Assembly: GCA_947453155.1 (NCBI GenBank)
Contig: CANGFE010000013.1
Span: 1 to 45,310 of the forward strand
Length of the DNA: 45,310 bases
Reading direction: 5' to 3'
Source of the DNA: Beijerinckiaceae bacterium
GTDB taxonomy: Bacteria; Pseudomonadota; Alphaproteobacteria; Rhizobiales; Beijerinckiaceae
The notes under the pieces were generated by a model. That model worked only from the letters and a program-made list of their open reading frames with translations, ran no database searches and had not been told where the DNA came from. Positions 24,268 to 33,114 of the stretch are shown in pieces (within the stretch, counting starts at the first letter, position 1; the number at the start of each line of letters is the position of its first letter). Position numbers and translations under genes: made by a program.

Positions 24268-25395
24268 ATGGGCATGAAATCGGTATTTTTCTGCCGCGCC
24301 ATCAGTGCAGCCTTGTTGTTGGCGCCACTTACTGCCGCTTCAGCCGAGCCGCTGACCATTGCTAAAATGGGGAGTATGGAGGCCGGGGGGACGGTGATCG
24401 ATTGCCAGACGGTTGATGGTGGCGATCCCAATAATCCGCGCCAGACGCCCGGTCGTCTTGTCGTCAATCAGGTTTATGCGTCTTACCTCTACCCCCAAGA
24501 TCAGCGTTACCCTTATCCGATCTTGTTCAATCCCGGTGGTGGACACACCGCTCGTTTTTATGACACGACACCGGATGGGCGTGAGGGTTGGTTGACCTTG
24601 TTTGCGCGTGCGGGTTTCCCGACTTATGGCGTTGATCGCGTTAATACAGGGCGGTCGGGCAGTGACATTTGCAAGCTCAATGCCGTGCGACTGGGTCGTG
24701 CCCCGGTCAACGAGATTCCGATTGCGAACCGCTATTCGGCAGAAGCGGCTTGGGTCAGTTTCCGTTGGGGCCCGAAATTTGGCACCGCTTATCCCAATAC
24801 GCAGTTCCCAATTGATGCGGCTGATGCCTATTATCCGCAAACACTCACAACTTATCGCGATCCGGCTGAGACACAAAAATCTGTCGCGGCTTTTGCAGCT
24901 TTGATCGACAAGATTGAGGCGCCTGGCGTGATTATTCAGTCGTGGTCGTCATCGGGCTTGCTTGGCTATCTGACGGCAGCCGAGCGTCCAGACAAGGTGA
25001 AGGGTATTCTTGCGATTGAAAGCTCGACGAGCGCTTTCGATGACATTCCCGAAGCAAAGAAGAAGATCCTCGCCAAAATTCCGATCATCATCATGATTGG
25101 CGACCGCGCACCCGATCGCAATGAATCTTCGCGCAAGTTTCAGAAGGAAATGGTCGCGCTGGGTGGGAATGTGACGGTCGACGTGCTGCCTGAGGCTGGC
25201 ATTTATGGCAATGGTCACACATTGGCAGCTGAGAAAAACAACAAGCAAACCATGCATCGCCTGATCGCCTGGATGGAAGGCAATGTGTTCAATACGGATA
25301 AAAAGGCTGGGCAACCCCCGTCACCCGATGAGCCGCCGCCGCCGATTATTCCGAATTCGACATCCGGATCCTCGTCGCGTCGCCAGGCGAAGTGA
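24268..25395 (+). CDS. Secreted alpha/beta hydrolase (esterase-like) with Pro/Ser-rich tail
   Basis: A 375-residue protein with a signal peptide ending ASAEP. Hydrolase landmarks are the oxyanion region ILFNPGGGHT, the nucleophile elbow I-I-Q-S-W-S-S-S-G-L-L (the usual first Gly of G-x-S-x-G is Ser) and a late G-N-G-H-T-L with the likely catalytic His. The last 26 residues are a Pro/Ser/Arg-rich low-complexity tail after the fold. The start at 24268 is supported by gggggg-ag five bases upstream; the frame to 24223 lacks one. It follows the racemase-fold gene by 103 bases and precedes the enolase-superfamily gene by 81 bases. The substrate is unknown; periplasmic ester or lactone hydrolysis feeding the downstream catabolic genes is possible. 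Confidence 0.75.
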   Translation: MGMKSVFFCRAISAALLLAPLTAASAEPLTIAKMGSMEAGGTVIDCQTVDGGDPNNPRQTPGRLVVNQVYASYLYPQDQRYPYPILFNPGGGHTARFYDTTPDGREGWLTLFARAGFPTYGVDRVNTGRSGSDICKLNAVRLGRAPVNEIPIANRYSAEAAWVSFRWGPKFGTAYPNTQFPIDAADAYYPQTLTTYRDPAETQKSVAAFAALIDKIEAPGVIIQSWSSSGLLGYLTAAERPDKVKGILAIESSTSAFDDIPEAKKKILAKIPIIIMIGDRAPDRNESSRKFQKEMVALGGNVTVDVLPEAGIYGNGHTLAAEKNNKQTMHRLIAWMEGNVFNTDKKAGQPPSPDEPPPPIIPNSTSGSSSRRQAK

Positions 25396-25476
25396 GAAGA
25401 TAAAGGGAAGGCGAGGCGCGAAGCTCAGTCTTCCCACTTCAGTTAGATTAAGAAGAACAGAAAATCGGACAGATCG

Positions 25477-26601
25477 ATGAGTTTGCAATCCGCCAAAATC
25501 ACCCGGATCGAAGCAATCCCGCTTCGCACCCCATTGTCAAAAACTGCGGCCGGCTCGACGTTAAAGCTGACACATCGCTCAGCCATTTTCACTCGTGTCT
25601 ATACAGATCAGGGCGTCGTTGGTGAGTGCTACAATGGCAATGATGATGAGCTGCAAGGCGCGATCATCAAAATGATGCATGATGAAATGGGACCACTCAT
25701 CAAGGGGCAAAAAGTTGCCGCTATTGATGACATTTGGAATATCACGCGCCAGGCCACGCTGCCGTTCTTGCGCGACCGCCGCGTCGCTCTGCGAGCGCAG
25801 GCTTGTATTGATACGGCGTTGCAGGATGCGATCGGCAAGCTTGCTGGTCTTCCCGTGCACGTCATGTGGGGCGGAGCGCGTGACAAAGTCCCGGCCGTTG
25901 CGCTTGGTGGATATTACCGTGACAAAGACGAGCTGGAAGGTCTGGCTGACGAGGCGCGCGAGCTCAAGGAATTTGGGATCGGTGGCCTGAAGTTAAAGGT
26001 TGGCGGCCTGAGCCCTGCGCAAGACGCCAAGCGCGCGGAAGCGGTTCGGCGCGCCGGGGGCGATAATTTTGTTCTGGCTGTTGATGCCAATCAGAACTGG
26101 TCGCGGCAGGATGCGATTGAATTTGCGCGGATCACGATGGATCTCAAGCTGGCTTGGTTTGAAGAGCCATGCCGCTGGGATAATGACCGCAGGGAAATGT
26201 CGATCGTGCGGTCGATTACGGGCGTGCCGATTTCTGCAGGCCAGAGCGAGCTCTCCCGTTATGGTTGCCGCGATCTGATGATCCAGAATGCCGTTGATAT
26301 TTGTAATTTTGATGCCAGCTGGGGCGGTGGTCCGAGTGAATGGCGCCGTATCGCTGCGCTCGCGGCCTGTTTTGATGTCAAAGTTATGCAGCATCTTGAG
26401 GCGCATATTGGCATCGGCATGTGCGCTGGTGTTGTGAATGGAAATTCGGCCGAGGTCACGCTGCCTTGGCGCGATCCATTCTTCTACAAGCTGATTGCTA
26501 ATCAGCGGTCGTTTAAAGATGGAATGTATGAAGTGTCTGACAAGCCCGGTTGGGGCTGGGATTATGACATGGATTATTTGAAATCGGTTCGCGTGAGCTA
26601 G
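25477..26601 (+). CDS. Mandelate racemase/muconate lactonizing enzyme family protein (enolase superfamily)
   Basis: A 374-residue protein with an N-terminal capping domain and a TIM barrel. Visible active-site elements are the K-x-K motif (G-L-K-L-K-V-G), the metal ligands V-D-A-N-Q-N-W and F-E-E-P, then S-A-G-Q-S-E-L-S for the third ligand, and a late Q-H-L-E-A-H-I-G. K-x-K with a late His is the mandelate-racemase subgroup: proton abstraction next to a carboxylate, giving racemisation or sugar-acid dehydration. It ends convergently with dctA, separated by an inverted repeat. Substrate not predictable; a sugar acid or hydroxy acid is likely from family knowledge. Confidence 0.85.
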   Translation: MSLQSAKITRIEAIPLRTPLSKTAAGSTLKLTHRSAIFTRVYTDQGVVGECYNGNDDELQGAIIKMMHDEMGPLIKGQKVAAIDDIWNITRQATLPFLRDRRVALRAQACIDTALQDAIGKLAGLPVHVMWGGARDKVPAVALGGYYRDKDELEGLADEARELKEFGIGGLKLKVGGLSPAQDAKRAEAVRRAGGDNFVLAVDANQNWSRQDAIEFARITMDLKLAWFEEPCRWDNDRREMSIVRSITGVPISAGQSELSRYGCRDLMIQNAVDICNFDASWGGGPSEWRRIAALAACFDVKVMQHLEAHIGIGMCAGVVNGNSAEVTLPWRDPFFYKLIANQRSFKDGMYEVSDKPGWGWDYDMDYLKSVRVS

Positions 26602-26614
26602 GCTCACGCGAACC
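26586..26614. terminator. 13-bp hairpin overlapping the stop codon, shared convergent terminator
   Basis: ggttcgcgtgagc (26586-26598) and gctcacgcgaacc (26602-26614) are perfect complements; the 3-base loop is the TAG stop codon itself. It lies between the convergent enolase-family gene and dctA. No T run follows on either strand, so it may act as a bidirectional stop or as a 3'-end stabiliser. Confidence 0.55.
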
Positions 26615-26622
26615 TGAGTGTC

Positions 26623-27936
26623 TTATTGAGCAGGTTGAACCGCTGTGGCTTCAGACTGGTTCGATGCAGAGCCAATATTCGGGTTCTTCATGAACTCATC
26701 ATATTGGGCCTGATTGAAGCCGCCTTCCCATTTGGCGATGACGAGTGTTGCCACCGCATTGCCGATCATATTGGTGATGGAACGCGCTTCTGACATGAAG
26801 CGGTCAACGCCAATCAGCACACCAAGGCCACCCAGCGGAAGCGCTTGGCTTGATTGGAGTGTGGCTGCCAATTTCACAAAGCCCGCGCCAGAAACGGCTG
26901 CGCCACCCTTTGATGTGAAGAGCAGGATCGCCAGAATGGAGAGCTGTTGCGCAATCGACAGGGGCGTATCCGTGACTTGCGAAATGAAGATCACGGCCAT
27001 CGACATATAGATCGACGTGCCATCCGTGTTGAAGCTATAGCCGGTTGGCAAAACAAGCCCCACGATTGAGCGATCACAACCGGCTCGCTCCAGCTTATCA
27101 AGCAAGCGCGGGAGCGCGACTTCTGACGATGATGTGCCGAGCACAAGAAGGAATTCTTCTCGCACCATGCGCAGAATGCTCAGGATGTTAAATCCGAAAG
27201 CCCCTGCAATGGCGCCCAAAATTACCAGCACGAAGAATATGCAGCAGGCATAGACGAGCAGGATGAGATTGAACAAGGACACAAGAGTCGCGCCGCCATG
27301 CAAGCCGACAGTATAGGCCATCGCCCCAAAGGCGCCGAGCGGTGCCAGATACATGATGAAGCTCAGCATGCGGAACGAGATTTTCTGAACTTCGGCAACG
27401 ATGGAGATGACTTGCTTAGCTTTGTCACCCACAAGAAGGGCTGCTGTTCCAAACATGACCGAGATGATCAAGATCTGGAGAATTTCACCTTCTGCGAAGG
27501 GACTCACGAATGTTTTGGGAATAATCGCGAGCAAAAATTCAACGAAACCACCTGCTTTTGCTGCGCTTGATTGGAAGCCCGCAATGGCAGGGGTGATTTC
27601 TTTGCCTGCGTGCAGGCCCGCACCGGGTTCCATCACATTGGCAGCGACCATGCCAAGAATGAGCGCGATTGTGCTGACAACTTCAAAATAGATGAAGGAT
27701 TTCACCAGCACGCGTCCCAGTCGCCCGGTGTCGCGGATCTGTGTGAGCCCAGTCACGACCGTCGTGAAGATAATTGGGCCAATCATAATTTTCAGCAGAG
27801 CGATGAAACCGTCGCCGAGTGGTTTCATGGCACGGCCCACATCAGGCCAGATCATGCCGACGATCGAGGCGATAAAAATTGCGATCAGGACTTGTACGTA
27901 AATAGGTCGGAGACCGCGCCAGATTTGGCTTGCCAT
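26623..27936 (-). CDS. dctA: C4-dicarboxylate:cation symporter DctA
   Basis: A 437-residue membrane protein of the DAACS family with about eight transmembrane helices and two re-entrant loops. Signature segments are GTSSSEVALPRLL (serine-rich HP1), LPTGYSFNTDGTSIY (TM7) and FMSEARSITNMIGN (TM8). It imports succinate, fumarate, malate and related acids with protons or sodium. aaagg precedes the ATG by eight bases. An alpha/beta hydrolase gene starts upstream on the same strand with 29 bases between, so they may be one transcript; the hydrolase product could be a dicarboxylate, but DctA also has general use. Confidence 0.93.
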   Translation of the reverse strand: MASQIWRGLRPIYVQVLIAIFIASIVGMIWPDVGRAMKPLGDGFIALLKIMIGPIIFTTVVTGLTQIRDTGRLGRVLVKSFIYFEVVSTIALILGMVAANVMEPGAGLHAGKEITPAIAGFQSSAAKAGGFVEFLLAIIPKTFVSPFAEGEILQILIISVMFGTAALLVGDKAKQVISIVAEVQKISFRMLSFIMYLAPLGAFGAMAYTVGLHGGATLVSLFNLILLVYACCIFFVLVILGAIAGAFGFNILSILRMVREEFLLVLGTSSSEVALPRLLDKLERAGCDRSIVGLVLPTGYSFNTDGTSIYMSMAVIFISQVTDTPLSIAQQLSILAILLFTSKGGAAVSGAGFVKLAATLQSSQALPLGGLGVLIGVDRFMSEARSITNMIGNAVATLVIAKWEGGFNQAQYDEFMKNPNIGSASNQSEATAVQPAQ

Positions 27937-27965
27937 AAGTGATTACCTTTCAGGAGATCAGAAGT

Positions 27966-28766
27966 TCAGGACACTTTCAAAATGAGATCAGCGAGCCATT
28001 CGGGCTGGTCGATCATCACGTCGTGGCCTGTGTTTTCATTGACGAAAGTTTGCCAGCTGGCATTTGCGCGGCATTCTGCCAGCGCTTTATCAAAAGCCGC
28101 CTGCGGATATTTTGGTGCGCGGATGTAGGTTTTCTTTTTGACTGTTTCCAGCTTGCCGGTCAGCGTCAGTGGCTGAAAGACAATATTATTGGGCTGTGGC
28201 GTCAATTTTGAATCAATCCAAGCGTAGGATTTCTCATCTTGCGAATAGGTATTGGCAGGTGTTGGTTTGCGCCCGGCTTCGCCGCGGGCCATCGCTTCTT
28301 CAAGCGCCTTGCGGCTGAATTCTGAAATATAATCGACCGGCTTTTCGCTCGATTTTGGCTTGAAGGCATCGAGCCAAACAAGAGAGCCCACGCGATCTGC
28401 AATATGTTCGAGCGCGCCTGAGGCCGGCCATCCACCGAAGGAATGCACCACCAGACAGATATCTTTCAAATCCTCATATTTAACGAGGTTGACGATATCC
28501 ATAATCTGCGTGTCGAGGGTTAAGTCTTTACTGAGCAAGTGCACGCGGTCGCCATTGCCTGTCAGAGAGGGCGCATAAACTTTGTGGCCCTGCTTTTCGA
28601 GAATGGCGCTCACGCGCTGCCAGCACCAGCCGCCATGATAGGCGCCGTGCACCATGACAAATGTTTTCTTTGGGCTCGTCTGAGCTTGAACTGCAGAACC
28701 TGCGGTCACAGCCGGAGCGGTTGCTGCCATGGCAAGCGCTGTGCGGCGGGTTAATTTCGCCCCCAT
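27966..28766 (-). CDS. Exported alpha/beta hydrolase, hydroxynitrile lyase/salicylate esterase-like
   Basis: A 266-residue protein with a Tat-like signal (K-L-T-R-R-T-A-L) ending QAQT. The fold is the compact HNL/methyl-esterase type: FVMVHGAYHGGWCWQRV near the start, nucleophile elbow L-V-V-H-S-F-G-G-W, and a late T-G-H-D-V-M with the catalytic His. Such enzymes hydrolyse small esters or lactones. ATG 28766 is chosen because gggagga lies four bases upstream; the frame beyond it is not conserved-looking. It is followed by dctA. NicD (N-formylmaleamate deformylase) is also an alpha/beta hydrolase, but it is cytoplasmic and this protein is exported, so that role is unlikely. Confidence 0.8.
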   Translation of the reverse strand: MGAKLTRRTALAMAATAPAVTAGSAVQAQTSPKKTFVMVHGAYHGGWCWQRVSAILEKQGHKVYAPSLTGNGDRVHLLSKDLTLDTQIMDIVNLVKYEDLKDICLVVHSFGGWPASGALEHIADRVGSLVWLDAFKPKSSEKPVDYISEFSRKALEEAMARGEAGRKPTPANTYSQDEKSYAWIDSKLTPQPNNIVFQPLTLTGKLETVKKKTYIRAPKYPQAAFDKALAECRANASWQTFVNENTGHDVMIDQPEWLADLILKVS

Positions 28767-29052
28767 CTCGTCCTCCCTCTGTCCCGCCCGAATCTTGACG
28801 CTCAGGCTGAGTGCACTTCCCGGTTTTGTCACAGCGATCTGTTTTGGCGCGTCGCTGCTGAGCACCCACTTTATGCATTAGCTGTAACATTACCAGCCAC
28901 TTCGTGCTGCTTAGAAAACGGGCGATTGTTGCAGTGCATCAATATGGATAAGGGGTGGACAGAGTGCCCGACTTCACTAGAAATCAGGGCAGTGTTCAGC
29001 GTGTCCATACGCATGCGTCCGAACAAAAAAGAAAAAGCCTCGGGAGGGGACT

Positions 29053-30429
29053 TTGGAGACAATCTCGTATCAAATTGCTGATTGGGTTCGTGGCATTAAA
29101 TTGTCTGAACTGCCGCCCTCCGTTGTCGCTGGTGCCAAATATCGCATTATGGATCTGACGGGCGTCATGCTCGCGGCCAAAGATCTCAAAGTCGTCAAAT
29201 CAGCCCGCGCGGCTTGCACTGAAACAGAAGCGGGTGGTGCCATTGCACCCGCAGGCTCCAAAGAGAAAACATCACTGACCACGGCAGCTTTTTTGAATGG
29301 CATTCAAGCCTCAGCCATGGAATTTGATGACACTTATCTGCCAACGACCATGCATGCCACGGGGCTTGCCTTGTCGGTGTGTTTTCCCGAGAGCCAGCGT
29401 CAGCCCGTCAGCGGACAGAAGCTTCTGGAATCGGTTTTGATCGCCAGTGAAATGATGATCCGCCTGTCGATCGTGACCAATCGTCATTGGTTTGATTATG
29501 GCATTCACCCAACCGGATCTTTTGGTGTTTTCGGTGGCGTGTGTGCGCTTGGAAAAATGCGCAATCTTGATCAGATGCAAATCGTTCATGCGCTGGGCCA
29601 TGCAGGCTCCATGTCGACAGCGCTGACCGCTGCTTTTGAAGATGGAACATCCACCAAGAACCTTCACGTGGGTTTGGCTGCAGCCAATGCCTTTCGTGCT
29701 GTGGCGCTTGCGCAGCAAGGCATCACCGGCCCGACAGCTGTGTTTGAAGGAAAATTTGGCTGGTTCCGTTCCTCTGTGCAGACAGAGGATGAGCGTCACT
29801 GGGAACGCGTGACCACAGAGCTTGGCAAAGAATGGCTCACCGAACATATTGCAACCAAGCTCTATCCGGTTGCCAATCCGCTCATGCCGCATATTGAAGC
29901 CACGATCACATTGCGTGATAAATACAATATCAAGCCTGAGCAGGTCGCTGGCATTGATGCTTATATCAAAGAGCGTTCATTTTTGACCTTGTGCAACCCG
30001 CCTGAGAAAAAGCGTCGGCCCCTGACCACTTGGCATGGTCGCATCAGCATTTATCACACGATTGCCGAAGCTCTTGTGAATGGCAAAATGGATAAATATG
30101 CCTATTCAGAGGAAGCTATTCGCGATCCCATTATCAACGGTCTTGCTGATCTGGTGCAGCCTTATCCTGATCCAGAAGCAACTGATTATTTGCGCTCACA
30201 GGGCCGCGTGGTGATCCGTTTGAAAGATGGCCGCAGCGTCGAACACAAGATCGATGACTTCCGCGGCACGCGGCGTAATCCGCTGACTGAGGAAGATTAC
30301 CTGCAGAAATTCCGCGCCAATGTTGGCGACCTTCTACCCGCCGACATTGTCGATCGCGCGATTGACGGATTCCTTCATCTTGAAAAGCAGGATGACATCG
30401 CTCCCATTTTGCGCAGCCTTGAAAGCTGA
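29053..30429 (+). CDS. MmgE/PrpD family protein
   Basis: A 458-residue protein of the 2-methylcitrate dehydratase/cis-aconitate decarboxylase family. Family segments are A-M-E-F-D-D-T-Y, H-A-T-G-L-A-L-S, H-P-T-G-S-F-G-V-F-G, E-D-G-T-S-T-K-N-L-H-V-G-L-A-A and a C-terminal domain with P-H-I-E-A. Known members dehydrate or decarboxylate hydroxy-tricarboxylates; orphan members outside prp operons are common and largely uncharacterised. The only early start is a TTG at 29053 with a strong ggagggg four bases upstream; the next ATG would delete the first helix. No prpB or prpC gene is near. A flavin monooxygenase gene follows 54 bases later. Confidence 0.85.
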   Translation: METISYQIADWVRGIKLSELPPSVVAGAKYRIMDLTGVMLAAKDLKVVKSARAACTETEAGGAIAPAGSKEKTSLTTAAFLNGIQASAMEFDDTYLPTTMHATGLALSVCFPESQRQPVSGQKLLESVLIASEMMIRLSIVTNRHWFDYGIHPTGSFGVFGGVCALGKMRNLDQMQIVHALGHAGSMSTALTAAFEDGTSTKNLHVGLAAANAFRAVALAQQGITGPTAVFEGKFGWFRSSVQTEDERHWERVTTELGKEWLTEHIATKLYPVANPLMPHIEATITLRDKYNIKPEQVAGIDAYIKERSFLTLCNPPEKKRRPLTTWHGRISIYHTIAEALVNGKMDKYAYSEEAIRDPIINGLADLVQPYPDPEATDYLRSQGRVVIRLKDGRSVEHKIDDFRGTRRNPLTEEDYLQKFRANVGDLLPADIVDRAIDGFLHLEKQDDIAPILRSLES

Positions 30430-30483
30430 CGCTTATCGTGACGGGGCTCGGAGCATGGTTCTAAGCCGCCAAAGAGAAGCTTT

Positions 30484-31797
30484 ATGGGAGCTCAGCGGAT
30501 GCGCCAGATGAAGCTTGGTTTGTTTCTGGCGCCAGCTGGGCATCACATGGCAGCCTGGCGCCACCCTGATGCTTATCCGGATGGGTTCAGCGTCAAGACC
30601 TATGCGCGCTTTGCACAAATTGCCGAGCACGGTTTGTTCGATATGCTGTTCGTGGCGGATGTTTTTTCGCTAACGCCGAATGGCAAACGCTCGGACAATT
30701 TTCGTCTCGAGCCGCTCACCTTGCTCTCAGCGCTTGCAATGGTGACAGAACGCATTGGTCTGGTCGCCACAGCCACCACATCTTTCAATGAACCCTATCA
30801 TGTGGCGCGGAAATTTGCCTCGCTTGATCACATCAGTGGTGGGCGGGCCGGATGGAATATCGTGACATCTTCGTCACCGCGTGAAGCGCTGAATTTTGGT
30901 TATGACGCGCATTTTGAACACGCTGAGCGCTATCGTCGGGCTGACGAATTTACACAGGTTGTGCGCGGCCTCTGGGATTGTCTCGATGATGATGCGGTGA
31001 AGATAGATCAGCAAAGTGGGGTCTTTTTCGATTCCGGAAAATTACGCCTGCTCAATCACAGCGGGACTAATTTCAAAGTTGCTGGACCATTATCCTTGCC
31101 GCGCTGTCCGCAAGGCAATCCTGTTTTGGTTCAGGCAGGCTCATCCGAGGATGGCAAAAGTCTGGCTGCGAAATATGCCGAGGTTATTTTTACCATTCAG
31201 CGCGATCTCGCTGCTGCGCAGATTTTCTATCAGGATATCAAGGCGCGCGTGGCGTCTTTCGGTCGCAATCCTGATCATGCGCTTGTCTTGCCTGGCGTCA
31301 TGCCAATTGTGGGGAAGACGAGGCAGGAAGCTCAAGATCGGTATTACGATCTCCAAAGCCTGATCCATCGCGAGGCAGGTCTTGCAACGCTTGGTCGACA
31401 CCTTGGTATGGACCTTTCCGGCGTTGATATTGAAGGACCGTTGCCAGATATAGATCTGACAAAGCTCACGCAGAGCCGCGCGATTGGCATTGTTGAAACC
31501 TCACGGCGTGAAAAGATGAGCGTGCGTGAGACGTGGGAAAAGCTCGTCGTTTCGAAAGGCCATCGCCAGCTGATTGGTGCAGCGACTGATGTGGCCGATT
31601 CATTTCAAGATTGGTTCGAGAACGGCGGCGCCGATGGCTTTAACATTATGCCGCCAATGCTACCCAATGGATTGCAGGATTTTGTCGATCTAGTTGTGCC
31701 AGAACTTCAAAAGCGCGGCTTGTTTCGCAAAGCCTATACGGGCCCGATGCTGCGTGACCATTTGGGATTGCCGCGCCCAGCGCTCTTGTCCCATTGA
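30484..31797 (+). CDS. LLM-class flavin-dependent monooxygenase, NtaA/SnaA/DmoA family
   Basis: A 437-residue protein with the bacterial luciferase-like TIM barrel. Landmarks are L-G-L-F-L-A-P-A-G-H-H-M-A-A-W-R near the start, the insert F-R-L-E-P-L-T-L-L-S-A-L-A, and F-A-S-L-D-H-I-S-G-G-R-A-G-W-N-I-V-T-S. These are typical of nitrilotriacetate, EDTA and dimethyl-sulfide monooxygenases, which need FMNH2 from a separate reductase; none is visible here. Three close in-frame starts exist (30484, 30499, 30508); 30499 has gggag eight bases upstream, so the first residues are uncertain. It ends just before a strong terminator. Substrate unknown. Confidence 0.87.
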   Translation: MGAQRMRQMKLGLFLAPAGHHMAAWRHPDAYPDGFSVKTYARFAQIAEHGLFDMLFVADVFSLTPNGKRSDNFRLEPLTLLSALAMVTERIGLVATATTSFNEPYHVARKFASLDHISGGRAGWNIVTSSSPREALNFGYDAHFEHAERYRRADEFTQVVRGLWDCLDDDAVKIDQQSGVFFDSGKLRLLNHSGTNFKVAGPLSLPRCPQGNPVLVQAGSSEDGKSLAAKYAEVIFTIQRDLAAAQIFYQDIKARVASFGRNPDHALVLPGVMPIVGKTRQEAQDRYYDLQSLIHREAGLATLGRHLGMDLSGVDIEGPLPDIDLTKLTQSRAIGIVETSRREKMSVRETWEKLVVSKGHRQLIGAATDVADSFQDWFENGGADGFNIMPPMLPNGLQDFVDLVVPELQKRGLFRKAYTGPMLRDHLGLPRPALLSH

Positions 31798-31830
31798 GCA
31801 GTGAGCTTCTGGATGCCCGTCTTCAGAAAA

Positions 31831-31869
31831 ACAAAACGCCCTGTGAGTGGAAACTCCGGGGCGTTTTGT
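31831..31869. terminator. Bidirectional intrinsic terminator after the monooxygenase
   Basis: acaaaacgccc (31831-31841) pairs perfectly with gggcgttttgt (31859-31869). A/T tracts on both flanks let it serve the plus-strand monooxygenase and the minus-strand gene ending at 31896. Confidence 0.8.
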
Positions 31870-31895
31870 GTGGGGTCGCTCGCACTTTATAGAAT

Positions 31896-32294
31896 TTAGT
31901 GCGAGGGGCCCTTGCGGCGTTCTTTTTTGGCAGCTTTGCGTGCGGAATAGCGCGCGTCGCGAGCCGCTTTCTGCTCGGCGAGAAGATTGGCTTGCTGCTC
32001 GTCGGCTTCACGCTTCAGGCGCAGAGCTGTTTCGGCATCTGCAGCGCGCTGTTCTGCGGCCAGCTCGTTGGCTTTGCGGGCGGCTTCAGCGCGTTCAGCG
32101 GCAGCGGCTTTTTTGGCTGCTTCTCGTTCCGCATTGCGGGCGTCGCGGGCGCGAACAAGCTCTGCGCGTGCAGCAATTTTTTCGGAAGAGACGGGCTGTT
32201 GGGCCGCAACTTTGAATTTTTCGGCGATGGAGACGCGGGCAGCAATAGCGTTGCGCTGGCGTTCAGCGAAGTCGTTAGATTTTAGGAAGCTCAT
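31896..32294 (-). CDS. DUF6481-type coiled-coil protein
   Basis: A 132-residue Ala/Glu/Arg/Lys-rich protein with no signal peptide. Residues 40-125 are almost entirely long-helix sequence with repeated A-A-E-R-A-E and R-D-A-R units, predicted to form a coiled coil, and the end is basic (KAAKKERRKGPSH). The opening M-S-F-L-K-S-N-D-F-A-E-R-Q matches the short DUF6481 family of Rhizobiales, often found near cold-shock genes as here. Function unknown. The start is supported by gagga just upstream. Confidence 0.7.
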   Translation of the reverse strand: MSFLKSNDFAERQRNAIAARVSIAEKFKVAAQQPVSSEKIAARAELVRARDARNAEREAAKKAAAAERAEAARKANELAAEQRAADAETALRLKREADEQQANLLAEQKAARDARYSARKAAKKERRKGPSH

Positions 32295-32325
32295 GTATCC
32301 TCAGTGAATAGTCACTCGATGTCCG

Positions 32326-32517
32326 TCATTGCGACGCAGGCGCGCTTTTCAAATGCGCTTCCTCGGCAACGCGCTCCTGTCCTGTTTGGCAGGAGCGGAT
32401 TCGGTATTGAGGGGTGCCGCGCTCGGCAGGCATCTGGCGCACGACTTTGAAAGTCTGCTCGGCTTGGCCAATCGGTTGAAAGACCACTGTCGCGTCAAGT
32501 TCATAAAGATGCGTCAT
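32326..32517 (-). CDS. Small conserved protein of unknown function
   Basis: A 63-residue protein. The pattern F-K-V-V-R-Q-M-P-A-E-R-G-T-P-Q-Y-R-I-R-S, then Q-E-R-V-A-E-E, resembles short rhizobial proteins found near regulatory or stress genes. ATG 32517 is preferred from ggggg placed six bases upstream; ATG 32523 and 32532 are also in frame. No signal peptide or membrane segment. It lies between the cold-shock gene and the DUF6481 gene on the same strand. I do not recognise a function. Confidence 0.6.
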   Translation of the reverse strand: MTHLYELDATVVFQPIGQAEQTFKVVRQMPAERGTPQYRIRSCQTGQERVAEEAHLKSAPASQ

Positions 32518-32549
32518 GGTCATCCCCCTCAATCCAAGAAGATTTAAAA

Positions 32550-32575
32550 CGCTTCTGTCGCGTACGACAGAAGCG
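32550..32575 (-). terminator. Intrinsic terminator of the cold-shock gene
   Basis: cgcttctgtcg (32550-32560) and cgacagaagcg (32565-32575) form an 11-bp stem with a CGTA loop, followed on the minus strand by TTTTAAAT. Confidence 0.8.
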
Positions 32576-32595
32576 AGATTTCTACTTCAGGCGAA

Positions 32596-32805
32596 TTAAA
32601 CCGCTTGAAGATTCGTTGCCGAAGACTTGCCGGTGCGACGGTCAGGCTGCACTTCATAGCTGATCTTCTGGCCTTCATTGAGGCCGCGCATGCCAGCCTG
32701 CTCGACAGCGCTGACGTGAACGAACACATCGGCTCCGCCATCGTCAGGTTGAATGAAGCCGTAACCCTTTTCGGAGTTGAACCACTTAACTGTGCCCATG
32801 CTCAT
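32596..32805 (-). CDS. Cold-shock domain protein (CspA family)
   Basis: A 69-residue OB-fold protein with RNP1 K-G-Y-G-F-I and RNP2 V-F-V-H-V, opening M-G-T-V-K-W-F-N. It binds single-stranded nucleic acid and acts as an RNA chaperone. The ATG at 32805 has aagga seven bases upstream; an internal ATG at 32799 would give a slightly shorter protein. It has its own terminator and a long upstream region, typical for independently transcribed csp genes. Confidence 0.95.
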   Translation of the reverse strand: MSMGTVKWFNSEKGYGFIQPDDGGADVFVHVSAVEQAGMRGLNEGQKISYEVQPDRRTGKSSATNLQAV

Positions 32806-33114
32806 GGGAATATCCTTATAGACATAGATCGAGAGAGGCCTCGCGAGAAGCCCGTTGTGAATCGAAGAAGGAGTGAGGGGTCAGCAGAGCGCCTGGGCGC
32901 AGGGCTTAATCGCAAGCCAAATAATCGACCTGAGTACCTTTAGCGGTTCACGGGTGAATAGCAAGCAAACCCTTTCGGTCGAAGAGATTCCGCTTTACCT
33001 GGTGCCATGGCAGCGTTCGAGGCAGATCGCGGAATTATCGAAATAATATCTTTAAAATCAGATATTTGCGTTGTTTGCCCCAGCTTTCGCGTGGCTTATT
33101 AGCCTGCTGCGCAA
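32806..33114. other. Leader and promoter region of the cold-shock gene
   Basis: These 309 bases contain no convincing reading frame. They most likely hold the csp promoter and its long 5' untranslated leader plus the 3' end of the next minus-strand gene's transcript. I see no strong hairpin or clear promoter hexamers. Confidence 0.45.
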
